Shown one piece after another: positions 55,404 through 64,000 of a stretch of 64,000 bases of DNA; position 1 is the stretch's first letter; each line of letters starts with the position of its first letter. The translations under genes were made by a program, and so were the position numbers. Source of the stretch: Aeromonas australiensis (lineage in GTDB: Bacteria > Pseudomonadota > Gammaproteobacteria > Enterobacterales > Aeromonadaceae); contig NZ_CDDH01000062.1 in the NCBI RefSeq assembly GCF_000819725.1, positions 186,001 to 250,000 of the forward strand, in the 5' to 3' direction. The notes below the pieces were generated by a model. It did no database searches and was not told the origin of the DNA. It was given only the letters and a program-made list of their open reading frames with translations.

Positions 55404-56933
55404 ATGAGCACAACCTCCCCCCTCTCACCCATTCTGGAGCTGACCGGGATCGTCAAGACCTTCCCCGGTGTGCGCGCCCTCGACGAAGCGGGTCTGCGGG
55501 TCTATCCGGGCCAGGTGATGGCCCTGCTCGGTGAAAATGGCGCCGGCAAATCCACCCTGATGAAGGTGCTGACCGGCATCTATCAGGCCGATGCGGGCAG
55601 CGTCAGCTACCGCGGTCAGTCGGTCCACTTCAAGGGCCCCCGCGACTCTCAGGATCAGGGGATCAGCATCATCCACCAGGAGCTGAACCTGCTGCCGGAG
55701 TTGTCGATTGCCGCCAACATCTTCCTCGGTCGCGAGCCCCGTACCCGTTTTGGCAGCATCGACCACAAACAGCTGCGCGAGCGGGCAAGCGGCCTGCTGG
55801 CACGACTTGGCGTCAAGCACGGGCCGGATACCCGACTCGGGGAGCTCTCCATCGGCGAACAGCAGATGGTGGAGATCGCCAAGGCGCTGTCGTTCGATGC
55901 CAGCGTCATCATCATGGACGAGCCGACCGATGCGCTGACCGATACCGAGACCGAGCAGCTGTTCAAGGTTATCCGCGAGCTGCGCGAACAAGGCTGCGGC
56001 ATCGTCTATATCTCCCACCGCCTCAAGGAGATCTTCGAGATCTGCGATCGGGTCACTGTGCTGCGCGATGGCAAGTGGATTGGCGAGCAGGCGGTAAGCG
56101 ATCTGGATGAAGACAAGATCATCGAGATGATGGTGGGCCGCCGGCTGGAAGAGCAGTACCCGCGCCTTGAGCGCGAGCTCGGCCCCGTCAGCCTGCAGGT
56201 GAAAGAGCTGGCCGGTCCCGGCGTGCGCGGGGTGAGCTTCTCCCTGCGTCAGGGGGAGATTCTGGGCTTTAGCGGCCTGATGGGTTCCGGCCGTACCGAG
56301 CTGATGAAGCTGATCTACGGCGCCAGCCCCATCAGCGCCGGTGAAGTGGCATTGGACGGTCATGCACTGGTGCCCAAAAGCCCGGCGGATGGTCTGGCCG
56401 CAGGCATCGCCTATATCTCCGAAGATCGAAAAGGCGATGGGCTGGTGCTGGAGCTGTCGGTGCGCGAGAACATGAGTCTGTGCGCCCTCGACGAGTTCAT
56501 CAGCAACGGCAAGATCGATGGCAAGGCCGAACGGCAGGCGGTGAGCGACTATGTGCGCCTGTTCAACATCAAGACCCCGAGTCAGGATCAGCTGATAAAG
56601 CTGCTCTCCGGCGGCAACCAGCAGAAAGTAGCCATCGCCAAGGGGCTGCTGACCCGGCCCAAGGTGCTGATCCTCGACGAGCCGACCCGCGGCGTCGACG
56701 TGGGGGCGAAGAAGGAAATTTATCAGCTGATCAACCAGTTCAAGAAGGAGGGGATGAGCATCATTCTGGTCTCCTCCGAGATGCCGGAAGTGCTCGGCAT
56801 GAGTGATCGCATCATGGTGATGCACGAAGGGCGCATCAGCGCAGAGTTCAACACCCGCGATGCCAATCAGGAGAAACTGATGGCGGCGGCAGTCGGTAAA
56901 CAGTGGCAAGCAGAGCAAGAGGCATCCCAATGA
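55404..56933 (+). CDS. rbsA: ribose ABC transporter ATP-binding protein
   Basis: The 509-residue protein (E. coli 501) has two fused ABC ATPase domains. The first has Walker [10 protein letters not shown] and signature [15 protein letters not shown]; the second has the degenerate Walker A-like [10 protein letters not shown] and [15 protein letters not shown]. Two copies are typical of sugar importers of this class. It powers ribose uptake from the inner face of the membrane. Its stop overlaps the rbsC start by four bases (ATGA). Confidence 0.95.
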   Translation: MSTTSPLSPILELTGIVKTFPGVRALDEAGLRVYPGQVMALLGENGAGKSTLMKVLTGIYQADAGSVSYRGQSVHFKGPRDSQDQGISIIHQELNLLPELSIAANIFLGREPRTRFGSIDHKQLRERASGLLARLGVKHGPDTRLGELSIGEQQMVEIAKALSFDASVIIMDEPTDALTDTETEQLFKVIRELREQGCGIVYISHRLKEIFEICDRVTVLRDGKWIGEQAVSDLDEDKIIEMMVGRRLEEQYPRLERELGPVSLQVKELAGPGVRGVSFSLRQGEILGFSGLMGSGRTELMKLIYGASPISAGEVALDGHALVPKSPADGLAAGIAYISEDRKGDGLVLELSVRENMSLCALDEFISNGKIDGKAERQAVSDYVRLFNIKTPSQDQLIKLLSGGNQQKVAIAKGLLTRPKVLILDEPTRGVDVGAKKEIYQLINQFKKEGMSIILVSSEMPEVLGMSDRIMVMHEGRISAEFNTRDANQEKLMAAAVGKQWQAEQEASQ

Positions 56934-57898
56934 CAACCCAAACCCTTTCCCGCCGTGGCGTCATGAGCAAGGCGTGGTGGATCGAGAACAAATCCCTGGT
57001 CGCGCTGCTGGTCCTGATTGGTGTGGTCTCCTTCCTGAGCCCCAACTTCTTCACCGCCGACAACCTGCTCAACATTCTGCGTCAGACCTCGGTCAACGCC
57101 ATCATGGCGGTCGGTATGACGCTGGTTATCCTCACCGCCGGTATTGATCTGTCGGTCGGCTCGGTACTGGCCCTGTGCGGTGCGCTGGCCGCCACCATGG
57201 TGGCCATGGAGCTGCCGATCTGGCTGGTGGTGCCCCTCACTCTGGGCGCCGGCGCCCTGCTGGGCAGTATCAGCGGTCTCATTATTGCCAAGGGCAAAGT
57301 GCAAGCCTTTATCGCCACCCTGGTCACCATGACCGCCCTGCGCGGTGTCACCATGGTCTATACCGAGGGGCGCCCCATCTCCACCGGTTTCAGTGACGGC
57401 GCCGATCACTTCGCCTGGCTCGGTACCGGTTACCTGTTCGGTCTGCCGGTGCCCATCTGGCTAATGGCCATCGTCTTCCTGCTCGCCTGGTTCATGCTCA
57501 ACCACACTCGTCTGGGTCGCTACATCTACGCCCTGGGTGGCAACGAATCGGCTACCCGCCTCTCCGGTATCAATGTGGATCGGGTGAAGCTGGCGGTGTA
57601 TGGTCTGTGCGGCGCGCTGGCGGCACTGGCAGGGCTTATCGTTACCTCTCGCCTCTCCTCCGCCCAGCCGACCGCCGGCATGGGGTATGAACTGGATGCC
57701 ATCGCGGCGGTGGTGCTGGGTGGTACCAGCCTGATGGGGGGCAAGGGGCGTATCATGGGGACCCTGATCGGTGCACTGATCATCGGTTTTCTCAACAACG
57801 CCCTCAACCTGCTCGATGTCAGCTCCTATTACCAGATGATCGCCAAGGCGAGCGTGATCTTGCTTGCCGTGATGATCGATAACAAAAGCAATCGTTAA
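56930..57898 (+). CDS. rbsC: ribose ABC transporter permease
   Basis: The 322-residue protein (E. coli 321) is an integral membrane protein with about eight to ten hydrophobic segments. It has the typical [20 protein letters not shown] and [13 protein letters not shown] segments; the latter is the ATPase-contact loop of this permease family. It forms the ribose channel as a dimer. The ATG at 56930 overlaps the rbsA stop. Confidence 0.95.
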   Translation: MTTQTLSRRGVMSKAWWIENKSLVALLVLIGVVSFLSPNFFTADNLLNILRQTSVNAIMAVGMTLVILTAGIDLSVGSVLALCGALAATMVAMELPIWLVVPLTLGAGALLGSISGLIIAKGKVQAFIATLVTMTALRGVTMVYTEGRPISTGFSDGADHFAWLGTGYLFGLPVPIWLMAIVFLLAWFMLNHTRLGRYIYALGGNESATRLSGINVDRVKLAVYGLCGALAALAGLIVTSRLSSAQPTAGMGYELDAIAAVVLGGTSLMGGKGRIMGTLIGALIIGFLNNALNLLDVSSYYQMIAKASVILLAVMIDNKSNR

Positions 57899-57928
57899 TA
57901 AGACAAGTCACACACAAGGAATGAAACG

Positions 57929-58804
57929 ATGAAAAAGCTCAATACCCTGCTCGCTGCCGCCATCATGTCCGTGCTGGGCACCGCCCAGGCTGCCGATCAA
58001 ACCCTGGCCATGGTGGTCTCCACCCTCAATAACCCCTTCTTCGTCACCATGAAAGAGGGGGCCGAAGCCAAAGCCAAGGAGCTTGGCTATGAGCTGGTGG
58101 TACTGGATTCCCAGAATGACCCGGCCAAAGAGCTCTCCAACGTGGAAGATCTCACCGTGCGCAAGGTCGGCGCCATCCTGATCAACCCCACCGATTCCGA
58201 AGCGGTTGGCAACGCCATTCGTCTGGCCAACCGCGCCAGCATCCCGGTACTGACCCTGGACCGCGGCGCCGCGCAGGGTGAGGTGAAAGCCCATATCGCC
58301 TCCGACAACGTGGCGGGTGGCAAACTGGCCGGTGACTTCATCACCGAGAAGTTGGGTACCGGCGCCAAGGTGATCCAGCTGGAAGGGATTGCCGGTACCT
58401 CCGCCGCCCGTGACCGCGGCGAAGGGTTTGCTCTGGCCGTAGCCGCCAACAAGCTGCTGGTACTCGCTTCCCAGCCTGCCGACTTTGACCGCACCAAGGG
58501 GCTGAACGTCATGGAAAACCTGCTGGCGGCTCATCCAACCGTGCAGGCGGTGTTCGCCCAGAACGATGAAATGGCACTGGGTGCTATCCGCGCAGTACAG
58601 GCAGCAGGTAAAGAGGTGATGATCGTCGGCTTCGACGGCACTGACGATGGCAAAGCCGCTGTTTCCCGTGGCAAACTGGCCGCCACCGTGGCCCAGCAAC
58701 CGGCCCTGATCGGTGCCATCGGCGTCGAGACCGCCGACCAGGTGCTTAAAGGTCAGCCGGTCGAGCAATCCATTCCGGTTCCGCTGCAAGTCATCAGCGA
58801 ATAA
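57929..58804 (+). CDS. rbsB: ribose-binding periplasmic protein
   Basis: The 291-residue precursor (E. coli 296) has a signal peptide ([21 protein letters not shown], split as charged MKK, hydrophobic core, AQA cleavage). The mature protein has ribose-binding patterns: [19 protein letters not shown], then GGKLAGDFI and [12 protein letters not shown]. It delivers ribose to RbsC and, in related bacteria, to the chemoreceptor Trg. A hairpin follows the stop, which may keep rbsB mRNA abundant. Confidence 0.95.
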   Translation: MKKLNTLLAAAIMSVLGTAQAADQTLAMVVSTLNNPFFVTMKEGAEAKAKELGYELVVLDSQNDPAKELSNVEDLTVRKVGAILINPTDSEAVGNAIRLANRASIPVLTLDRGAAQGEVKAHIASDNVAGGKLAGDFITEKLGTGAKVIQLEGIAGTSAARDRGEGFALAVAANKLLVLASQPADFDRTKGLNVMENLLAAHPTVQAVFAQNDEMALGAIRAVQAAGKEVMIVGFDGTDDGKAAVSRGKLAATVAQQPALIGAIGVETADQVLKGQPVEQSIPVPLQVISE

Positions 58805-58811
58805 GTACCCA

Positions 58812-58831
58812 AGGGGAGGCTCGCCTCCCCT
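58812..58831 (+). terminator. intercistronic hairpin after rbsB
   Basis: AGGGGAGGC (58812-58820) and GCCTCCCCT (58823-58831) form a nine-base-pair stem with a two-base loop. It has no long T run. It probably protects the upstream mRNA or gives partial termination, so that rbsB exceeds rbsK and rbsR, as in other binding-protein operons. Confidence 0.65.
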
Positions 58832-58912
58832 GTTCTCTGCCATTTCGGTGCCTCCCGGCTTGTGCTCACTCAATCTCTGTGCTCAAGCCAAGATGCATCA
58901 GGAGTAATCAAC

Positions 58913-59842
58913 ATGAATCGTCTCGTCGTTCTGGGCAGTGTCAATGCAGACCATGTACTGCGCGTTCCCCACTTTCCTCGCCCGGGTGAAACCCTGACCG
59001 GTCACAGCTATCAGGTGGTGCCGGGTGGCAAGGGGGCCAATCAGGCGGTGGCCGCCGCCCGCCTCGGCGCCGCAGTCTCTTTTATCGCCCGGATCGGTGA
59101 TGACGCCATCGGCCACCAGATGAAAAGCGGCTTTGCCAAAGATGGCATCGATGTGAGCGCCGTCGAGCTCGATCCCAAGCTCCCGACCGGCATCGCCATC
59201 ATTTATGTGAGTGATGAGGGGGAGAACAGCATAGGTATCTCCGCCGAAGCCAACGGGGCCATCACCCCGGCCGTGGTGAAAAACCACGAAGCGATGATCG
59301 CCGACGCCCACACCCTGCTGTTGCAGCTGGAAGTGCCGCTCGAAAGCGTCCATGAAGCTGCACGGCTGGCTCGCGCCCACGGCACCCGGGTGGTGCTCAA
59401 CCCCGCTCCCGCCCGCCCACTCTCAAGCGAGCTGCTGGCGCTGGTCGACCTTATCACCCCTAACCAGACCGAAGCGGAGCTGCTGACCGGCGTCAAAGTC
59501 ACCGATGAAGCGAGCGCCCGCGAGGCGGCCGCCCGCTTCCACCAGATGGGGATTGCGGACGTGATGATCACCCTGGGGTCGCAGGGGGTCTATTGCAGCA
59601 ACGCCCAGCAGCAGCTGATCCCGGGCTTTCGGGTCAAGGCGGTGGATACCACAGCCGCGGGCGATACCTTCAACGGCGCCCTGCTGGCGGCGGAACTTGC
59701 CGGAGCCGATTTCCACAGCGCGGTGCGCTTTGCCCACGGGGCGGCGGCGCTCTCCGTCACCCGCTTCGGTGCCCAGAGCTCTATCCCGAGCAAGCAGGAG
59801 GTCGACACCTTCCTGCTTGAGCAGACTGCGCAGGGGCACTGA
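58913..59842 (+). CDS. rbsK: ribokinase
   Basis: The 309-residue protein is the same length as E. coli RbsK. It has the PfkB family marks GGKGANQAVAAARLGA near residue 40 and DTTAAGDTFNGALL near residue 245, with the catalytic Asp. It phosphorylates ribose to ribose-5-phosphate. The ATG at 58913 follows CAGGAG. Its stop overlaps the rbsR start by one base (TGATG). Confidence 0.96.
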   Translation: MNRLVVLGSVNADHVLRVPHFPRPGETLTGHSYQVVPGGKGANQAVAAARLGAAVSFIARIGDDAIGHQMKSGFAKDGIDVSAVELDPKLPTGIAIIYVSDEGENSIGISAEANGAITPAVVKNHEAMIADAHTLLLQLEVPLESVHEAARLARAHGTRVVLNPAPARPLSSELLALVDLITPNQTEAELLTGVKVTDEASAREAAARFHQMGIADVMITLGSQGVYCSNAQQQLIPGFRVKAVDTTAAGDTFNGALLAAELAGADFHSAVRFAHGAAALSVTRFGAQSSIPSKQEVDTFLLEQTAQGH

Positions 59843-60855
59843 TGGCCAATATCAAGGAGGTGGCCGCGCTGGCGGGGGTCTCTACCACCACCGTCTCCCA
59901 TGTCATCAACGAGACCCGCTTTGTGGCCGAGGAGACCCGGGAGCGGGTCTTCACCGCCATGCGCGAGCTAAACTACGCCCCGAGTCTGGTGGCCCGCAGC
60001 CTCAAGGTCAAAGAGACCAACAGTATCGGCATGCTGGTCACCACCTCCAGCAACCCCTTCTTTGCCGAGGTGGTGCGCGGGGTGGAGCGTTACTGCTTCG
60101 AGCAGGGCTACAACCTGATGCTGGGCAACACCGAGGGGCAGGCGGAAACCGCCCTCTCCTACCTCAAGATGATGCTGCGCAAGCGGGTCGATGGCCTGCT
60201 CATCATGTGCAGCGAGGGACAACAAGAGGTGTTCAACCAGCTCGACTGGCTCAAGAGCCTGCCGGTGGTGGTGATGGATTGGGGGCTGGTCAGCGAGGAT
60301 GTGGATCTTATCGCCGATAACTCCTTCCACGGCGGTTATCTCGCAACCCGCCATCTGATTGAGCTGGGCCATACCGCCATCGGTTGTATCACAGGCCCCC
60401 ACAGCCGCGCCCCCGCCAACCAGCGCCAGGCTGGCTTTGAACAGGCGTTGCAGCAGGCGGGGCTCACCATCAATCCTGACTGGATCCAGGAGGGGGACTT
60501 TGATTGCGCCAGCGGCCATCAGGCGATGACCCGTCTGCTGGCATTGCCCGAGCGCCCCACCGCCCTCTTTGTCTGCAACGACATGATGGCGATGGGGGCC
60601 ATCAGTACCGCCCATCAGGCGGGGCTAGTGATCCCGCGGGATATCTCCATCGTCGGCTATGACAATGTGGCGCTGGCCGAATTTATGTCGCCGCCGCTCA
60701 CCACCGTCAACCAGCCCAAAGAGGAGCTGGGTCGCCTCGCCGTCACCCGCCTGTTGGCGCGGATCAACGGCGAAGCGGTGGAGAACCACCTGATCACCGT
60801 CGATCCGGATCTGGTGATCAGACAATCCTGCGCGCCCCAGCCCGTACAACCGTAA
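59842..60855 (+). CDS. rbsR: LacI-family ribose operon repressor
   Basis: The 337-residue protein (E. coli 330) starts with the LacI helix-turn-helix MANIKEVAALAGVSTTTVSHV, quoted without its last residues. A hinge (PSLVARSLKVKET) and a sugar-binding domain follow. Homology and position identify RbsR. Its probable operators are the overlapping palindromes at 54868-54903, so the operon would be autoregulated. It is the last gene of the operon; a stem-loop GGCGAC/GTCGCC at 60896-60914 follows. Confidence 0.93.
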   Translation: MANIKEVAALAGVSTTTVSHVINETRFVAEETRERVFTAMRELNYAPSLVARSLKVKETNSIGMLVTTSSNPFFAEVVRGVERYCFEQGYNLMLGNTEGQAETALSYLKMMLRKRVDGLLIMCSEGQQEVFNQLDWLKSLPVVVMDWGLVSEDVDLIADNSFHGGYLATRHLIELGHTAIGCITGPHSRAPANQRQAGFEQALQQAGLTINPDWIQEGDFDCASGHQAMTRLLALPERPTALFVCNDMMAMGAISTAHQAGLVIPRDISIVGYDNVALAEFMSPPLTTVNQPKEELGRLAVTRLLARINGEAVENHLITVDPDLVIRQSCAPQPVQP

Positions 60856-60940
60856 CGGACACCCGCTACCGGAAAAAAGCAACGTGCAACAAAACGGCGA
60901 CTCACCGCGTCGCCTTCTGCTTTTCCTCTATGCCAAGTCC

Positions 60941-61714
60941 CTAGCGTTCGCGCATCTCCATCCAGTTGTGCCCCTCGACCTGCTTCGGTTGATGGATACC
61001 GCACACCTCCAGTAACTCATCGACATAGGCGGGTACCAGCAGAGAAGCGGGACCATAGCGTTTTTCGTCAAACTGGCTGCCCACCTCGCTCGGCTCGAGA
61101 TTGAGCTCGATGGTATGCGCCCCGTTGAGGCCTGCCTCATGGACAAAACCGGCAGCAGGATAGACGGCGCCAGAGGTGCCGATGGAGATAAAGAGATCGC
61201 ACTGGGCCAGCGCGTTGTAGATGCGATCCAGCCCGAGCGGCATCTCGCCAAACCAGACCACATGGGGACGCATCGGTTGAGGGAACTGGCAGCAGGAGCA
61301 GAGTTCGTCCTGATGGAGATCACCGCGCCATTCGATCACCTGACCGGACTCCGGGCAGCGGGCCTTGAGCAGCTCGCCATGCATATGGATTAGATTCTTG
61401 CTGCCTGCGCTCTCGTGGAGATTGTCGATGTTCTGGGTCACCAGCGTCACCGTACCGGGCAGCAGCCGCTCAAGACGGGCCAGCGCATAGTGGGCCGGAT
61501 TGGGGTGCACCTGAGGCTGTTGCAGCTGTTTGCGGCGAGAGTTATAAAAGCGCTGCACCAGTTCGGGATCCCTGGCATACCCTTCAGGGGTCGCCACGTC
61601 CTCAACCTTGTGCTCTTCCCACAAGCCGTCGCAGGCACGAAAGGTCTTGATGCCGGATTCTGCTGATATCCCGGCTCCGGTCAGGATCACGATATGTTTA
61701 TATGAGTGCGCCAT
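60941..61714 (-). CDS. cobB: NAD-dependent protein deacylase (sirtuin)
   Basis: The 257-residue protein has the Sir2 motifs: [14 protein letters not shown] near the N-terminus, TQNIDNLH, the catalytic His in HMHGELL, and a class III-type zinc site reduced to CPESG and CSCC. The Tyr and Arg that read acidic acyl groups appear in YNSRRKQL, as in desuccinylating sirtuins. It removes acyl groups from lysines using NAD+. It is about the length of the short form of E. coli CobB. It converges with the rbs operon. Confidence 0.92.
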   Translation of the reverse strand: MAHSYKHIVILTGAGISAESGIKTFRACDGLWEEHKVEDVATPEGYARDPELVQRFYNSRRKQLQQPQVHPNPAHYALARLERLLPGTVTLVTQNIDNLHESAGSKNLIHMHGELLKARCPESGQVIEWRGDLHQDELCSCCQFPQPMRPHVVWFGEMPLGLDRIYNALAQCDLFISIGTSGAVYPAAGFVHEAGLNGAHTIELNLEPSEVGSQFDEKRYGPASLLVPAYVDELLEVCGIHQPKQVEGHNWMEMRER

Positions 61715-61774
61715 AAGCTGCTCCGTCTATCCCCGCACAATAGATGTGACCTTAGCACAGGGAAAAAAGTGTCA

Positions 61775-62413
61775 CTATTCGTCCTTGGTCTTAAAAGGCC
61801 CGTTCGGTTGTCCAGGCAGCCACTCATCGAGCACGGTCAGATCCAGCCTGACAAAGACCATCTCCCGCCCGGTCACCATGGACAGCGGCAAGCCAAGGCG
61901 CTTGAGCAGGGTCAGCATGGGCCGGTTCTGGGCCAACACTTCCGCGGTCCACTCCCGGATCCCCTCTGCACGAGCCAGCAGTGCCAGCGCCAGCAGAATG
62001 CGGCGCCCCGCCCCCTTGTGCTGGAAATGATCCGCCACGATGCAGGAGAACTCTGCTCGTTGCGGGTGACGGCGGCGGATTGATTGGGCTTGTGCCAGCG
62101 GTACCCCCTCCTGGTCGGTCAGCAGCAATGATATTTGAGTCTCTGGATCATAATTGAGAAATTGCGCGGTCTGATCTGCAGAGGGTGTCCGTTTCGGGCG
62201 CATAAAGCGCAGATAGATGCTCTCTTCACTGAGCGCATCATAGGCGGCCAGCATGCGGGCAGGCGCCACACCATGCAGCTCGCGCAGCAGGCAAGGCACC
62301 TCGGAGACCTGCATCGCCAGTGGCAACCCGGTCCGGGAAGTCGGATGGGGCCAGCCAGCCAATCCTTTGGCAAGTCGCTCCCGATTCAGTGGCCAGCAGA
62401 GATAACGCGGCAT
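61775..62413 (-). CDS. GNAT family N-acetyltransferase
   Basis: The protein has about 212 residues if started at the ATG at 62413. The GNAT fold shows in EESIYLRFMRPKRTPSADQ-like first helices, then LLLTDQEGVPLAQAQS strands, and the acetyl-CoA-binding motif HKGAGRRILLALALLARAEG. A longer frame adds 12 residues but would overlap the upstream gene. Many such proteins occur beside other genes as the acetyltransferase domain of Pat-like enzymes. The substrate cannot be read from the sequence. It lies two bases after the response-regulator stop, probably in the same transcript. Confidence 0.75.
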   Translation of the reverse strand: MPRYLCWPLNRERLAKGLAGWPHPTSRTGLPLAMQVSEVPCLLRELHGVAPARMLAAYDALSEESIYLRFMRPKRTPSADQTAQFLNYDPETQISLLLTDQEGVPLAQAQSIRRRHPQRAEFSCIVADHFQHKGAGRRILLALALLARAEGIREWTAEVLAQNRPMLTLLKRLGLPLSMVTGREMVFVRLDLTVLDEWLPGQPNGPFKTKDE

Positions 62414-62415
62414 AA

Positions 62416-63660
62416 TTACCAGCGCCCCGCGATACCGTGCTCTCGCCATACCTCGGCATCGAGCAGGTTGTAGGGGTCATCCAGATAGATGGCGATCCCC
62501 AGCTCCCTGACCCGGGTCATAAAACGTCCCAGCAGGGAGTCACCGGTCAAGGACTCCATCTCCGGCAAGATCCCCTGCCCCAGCAGCAAGGCTTGCAGCG
62601 GCAAACGCTCCAGCAAATCGAATGGCAGATGCTGGCTGTTATCGAGCAGCAGCGCCAGCTTGCTCCCCGCCAAACTGGCTTGCAGCACCAGCGCGAAACG
62701 ATCGGCATTGCCGAGCAGGTGGTCTCGACGGTGGATCAGCAGGGTCAGTTCGGATGGGGCGCGCGACTGCTCTGCCAGCCACTCCTTGAGCGCCTCCCAG
62801 CGGCTGGGCAAACCCGTTACCGCCAGCCAGACCGGATGAGGGGTCGCGGGACTGGAAAGCAGCCCAAGCTGACCCTGCACCTCCCCCTGCCACCGGCGGA
62901 TGGAGCGGCGCTGGCCGCTCAAGCGCTGCTGACGCAGCGGGCCCAGATAGAGTCGACGCAGCAACCTGAGCAGCTCGTCGCAATCAAGCGGCTTGGCCAG
63001 CGCCGCCAGAATATTGAAACCGGCATCGTGCAGCAGGCGGCGGGCACCATCGATCAGCGTCTGCTCATGGGCCGAAAGCAGCACGATGGGCAGCCCGGCC
63101 TCCTGCAACTGGGGCTGGTTCATCAGCAAACTGATGGCATCTTGCTCCACTAGGCTGAGATCGCACACCAGCAGGCTGATATCCCCCGCCGACAATGCCG
63201 CAAGGCAGGCCGATTCATCCTGCACCCACTGACAGGAGAGCCCCAGCTCGGCGATGGTCTGTTGCAGTTGCATCCCCTGAAACGGGTGATCCTCGAGCAG
63301 CAGCACCTTGTTAGCCGCCAGCCAGTTGCACCAGTTACGGTAACTGGCGGCAAGCCCTCCCAGCCAATCCTCGCCAATCGCGTAAATTCCCTCATGCTGC
63401 TGCAACTGGGGGAAGTAGTCCGCCTGTTGATGAGCCGCGGGGTCGTAAAGGGCAATGGCACCTGCCGCAAACAGCCCTTCCCACTGCCAGCAGGCATCCG
63501 GTCGGGTGCGGTGCAGCGTGACATAGGGGGGCAATGTCATGGTGCAGGCCAATTCATGGGCGGTGCTGTCGAGGGCATAGAGCACAATGGGGCAAAATCC
63601 TGCCGCCTCATGCTCTTCCGAATCGAGCAACGCCAGTAACTCTTCATCAGTGATGATCAT
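62416..63660 (-). CDS. response regulator with an atypical N-terminus and degenerate EAL-like C-terminus
   Basis: The 414-residue protein has about 115 N-terminal residues without a recognised domain. A receiver domain follows, with acidic pair Glu123-Asp124, phospho-acceptor Asp167 (LLVCDLSL) and a conserved Lys in LAKPLD. The last 120 residues resemble the end of an EAL domain, but the active-site EGVE position reads YLDDP and the DDFG position reads LLDNSQ. They are therefore probably inactive for c-di-GMP hydrolysis, a judgement from pattern only. Its ATG at 63660 overlaps the upstream sensor gene by 14 bases. Confidence 0.7.
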   Translation of the reverse strand: MIITDEELLALLDSEEHEAAGFCPIVLYALDSTAHELACTMTLPPYVTLHRTRPDACWQWEGLFAAGAIALYDPAAHQQADYFPQLQQHEGIYAIGEDWLGGLAASYRNWCNWLAANKVLLLEDHPFQGMQLQQTIAELGLSCQWVQDESACLAALSAGDISLLVCDLSLVEQDAISLLMNQPQLQEAGLPIVLLSAHEQTLIDGARRLLHDAGFNILAALAKPLDCDELLRLLRRLYLGPLRQQRLSGQRRSIRRWQGEVQGQLGLLSSPATPHPVWLAVTGLPSRWEALKEWLAEQSRAPSELTLLIHRRDHLLGNADRFALVLQASLAGSKLALLLDNSQHLPFDLLERLPLQALLLGQGILPEMESLTGDSLLGRFMTRVRELGIAIYLDDPYNLLDAEVWREHGIAGRW

Positions 63661-64000
63661 CTTGAGCCCTCTTTGAAAACTGCTGGCTGAACTCATCCAG
63701 AGCCCGGTTCAATCTGGCTTGCAGCATCGGATGGGGCGCCTGTTGCCACTCTTCAATGACCGCCACCAGCGTCGTCGCCCCTACCATTCTGGCGGCCCCC
63801 TTTAACTTGTGTAAAGCAGCATTCACGCCAACTTCATCTTCTTCTGTGCTGCAGCGCTCAAGTTCGGCCAAATCATCACGGGTAGCCTTCAGATAAAGGG
63901 CGGCCAGTTCATCGGTCAGCAGCGAGGCCACCGGTGTCGGGGCAACGCTATTGCTCCCTTTTCTGGCAATATGACGCAGCAAGGTCGCCAGCTCCTTGAG
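63647..64000 (-). CDS. hybrid sensor kinase, C-terminal HPt domain (partial)
   Basis: The frame is open to the right edge of the window, so the gene's start lies outside. The visible 117 residues form an HPt domain: helical, with the phospho-accepting His in the ALHKLKGAARMVGA motif. Such a C-terminal HPt is the rule in BvgS/EvgS-type hybrid histidine kinases. The stop overlaps the response-regulator start by 14 bases, indicating a phosphorelay pair translated together. The sensor part is unseen. Confidence 0.75.
   Translation of the reverse strand, partial: LKELATLLRHIARKGSNSVAPTPVASLLTDELAALYLKATRDDLAELERCSTEEDEVGVNAALHKLKGAARMVGATTLVAVIEEWQQAPHPMLQARLNRALDEFSQQFSKRAQDDHH

Noticed and set aside
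55425-56936. 503-codon minus-strand frame opposite rbsA
   Set aside because: It is antisense to a gene with full ABC motifs. GC-rich codon bias keeps this frame open.
1-64000. CRISPR arrays, rRNA or tRNA genes
   Set aside because: No regularly spaced repeats, cloverleaf-type sequences or rRNA stretches were recognised by reading. A tool search could still find a degenerate one.

Overview
The window reads as chromosomal DNA of a gammaproteobacterium, most likely Aeromonas. This is inferred from gene order and recognised protein sequences; no database search was run. Most of it is GC-rich core genome in familiar blocks: yebG, a letA-letB-rsmF block, the mltG-tmk-holB-tatD / fab / plsX-rpmF-yceD / maf-rluC-rne neighbourhood, a fru PTS operon with its own fruR, aroC-prmB-smrB, and a complete rbsDACBKR operon. 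No rRNA, tRNA or CRISPR array was seen.

Layout. 1-2.4 kb: a small trypco2-like protein, a 600-base non-coding stretch and a tyrosine recombinase with inverted repeats on both sides. 2.7-3.1 kb: yebG with a LexA box. 3.2-12.8 kb: a lipid-storage neighbourhood with an alpha/beta hydrolase, a two-domain fatty acyl-CoA reductase like the Marinobacter enzyme, a phasin, a patatin lipase, a TetR regulator, a TPR protein, a wax ester synthase/DGAT, a PHA-granule-system protein and an FFLEELY-type protein. 12.9-16.4 kb: the prpBCD methylcitrate operon. 16.5-21.9 kb: a LetA-type membrane protein encoded as two overlapping genes, then LetB with seven MCE repeats and RsmF. 22-23.7 kb: a structured RNA or terminator region, a small basic protein and a second tyrosine recombinase with a 30-bp dif-like palindrome upstream. 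23.9-39.6 kb: DNA replication, fatty acid synthesis and RNA processing genes. 40.2-45.3 kb: fruBKA and divergent fruR with two Cra boxes between them. 45.9-51.8 kb: tyrP, a small exported protein, two orphan periplasmic binding proteins and rhlE. 51.9-54.5 kb: aroC, prmB, smrB. 54.8-60.9 kb: the ribose operon with a CRP-like site and overlapping operator palindromes. 60.9-64 kb: cobB, a GNAT protein, a response regulator with a degenerate EAL-like end, and the C-terminal HPt domain of a hybrid sensor kinase cut by the window edge.

How the genes work together. The 3.2-12.8 kb block holds both enzymes needed to turn acyl-CoA into wax ester (acyl-CoA to fatty alcohol to ester), together with granule-coat and lipase candidates. 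It is the most notable functional grouping. The methylcitrate operon next to it would dispose of propionyl-CoA. The two recombinases with palindromic DNA nearby are the best candidates for undescribed DNA-level biology. Start codons were chosen by Shine-Dalgarno spacing and family alignment from memory, and alternatives are noted where they matter.
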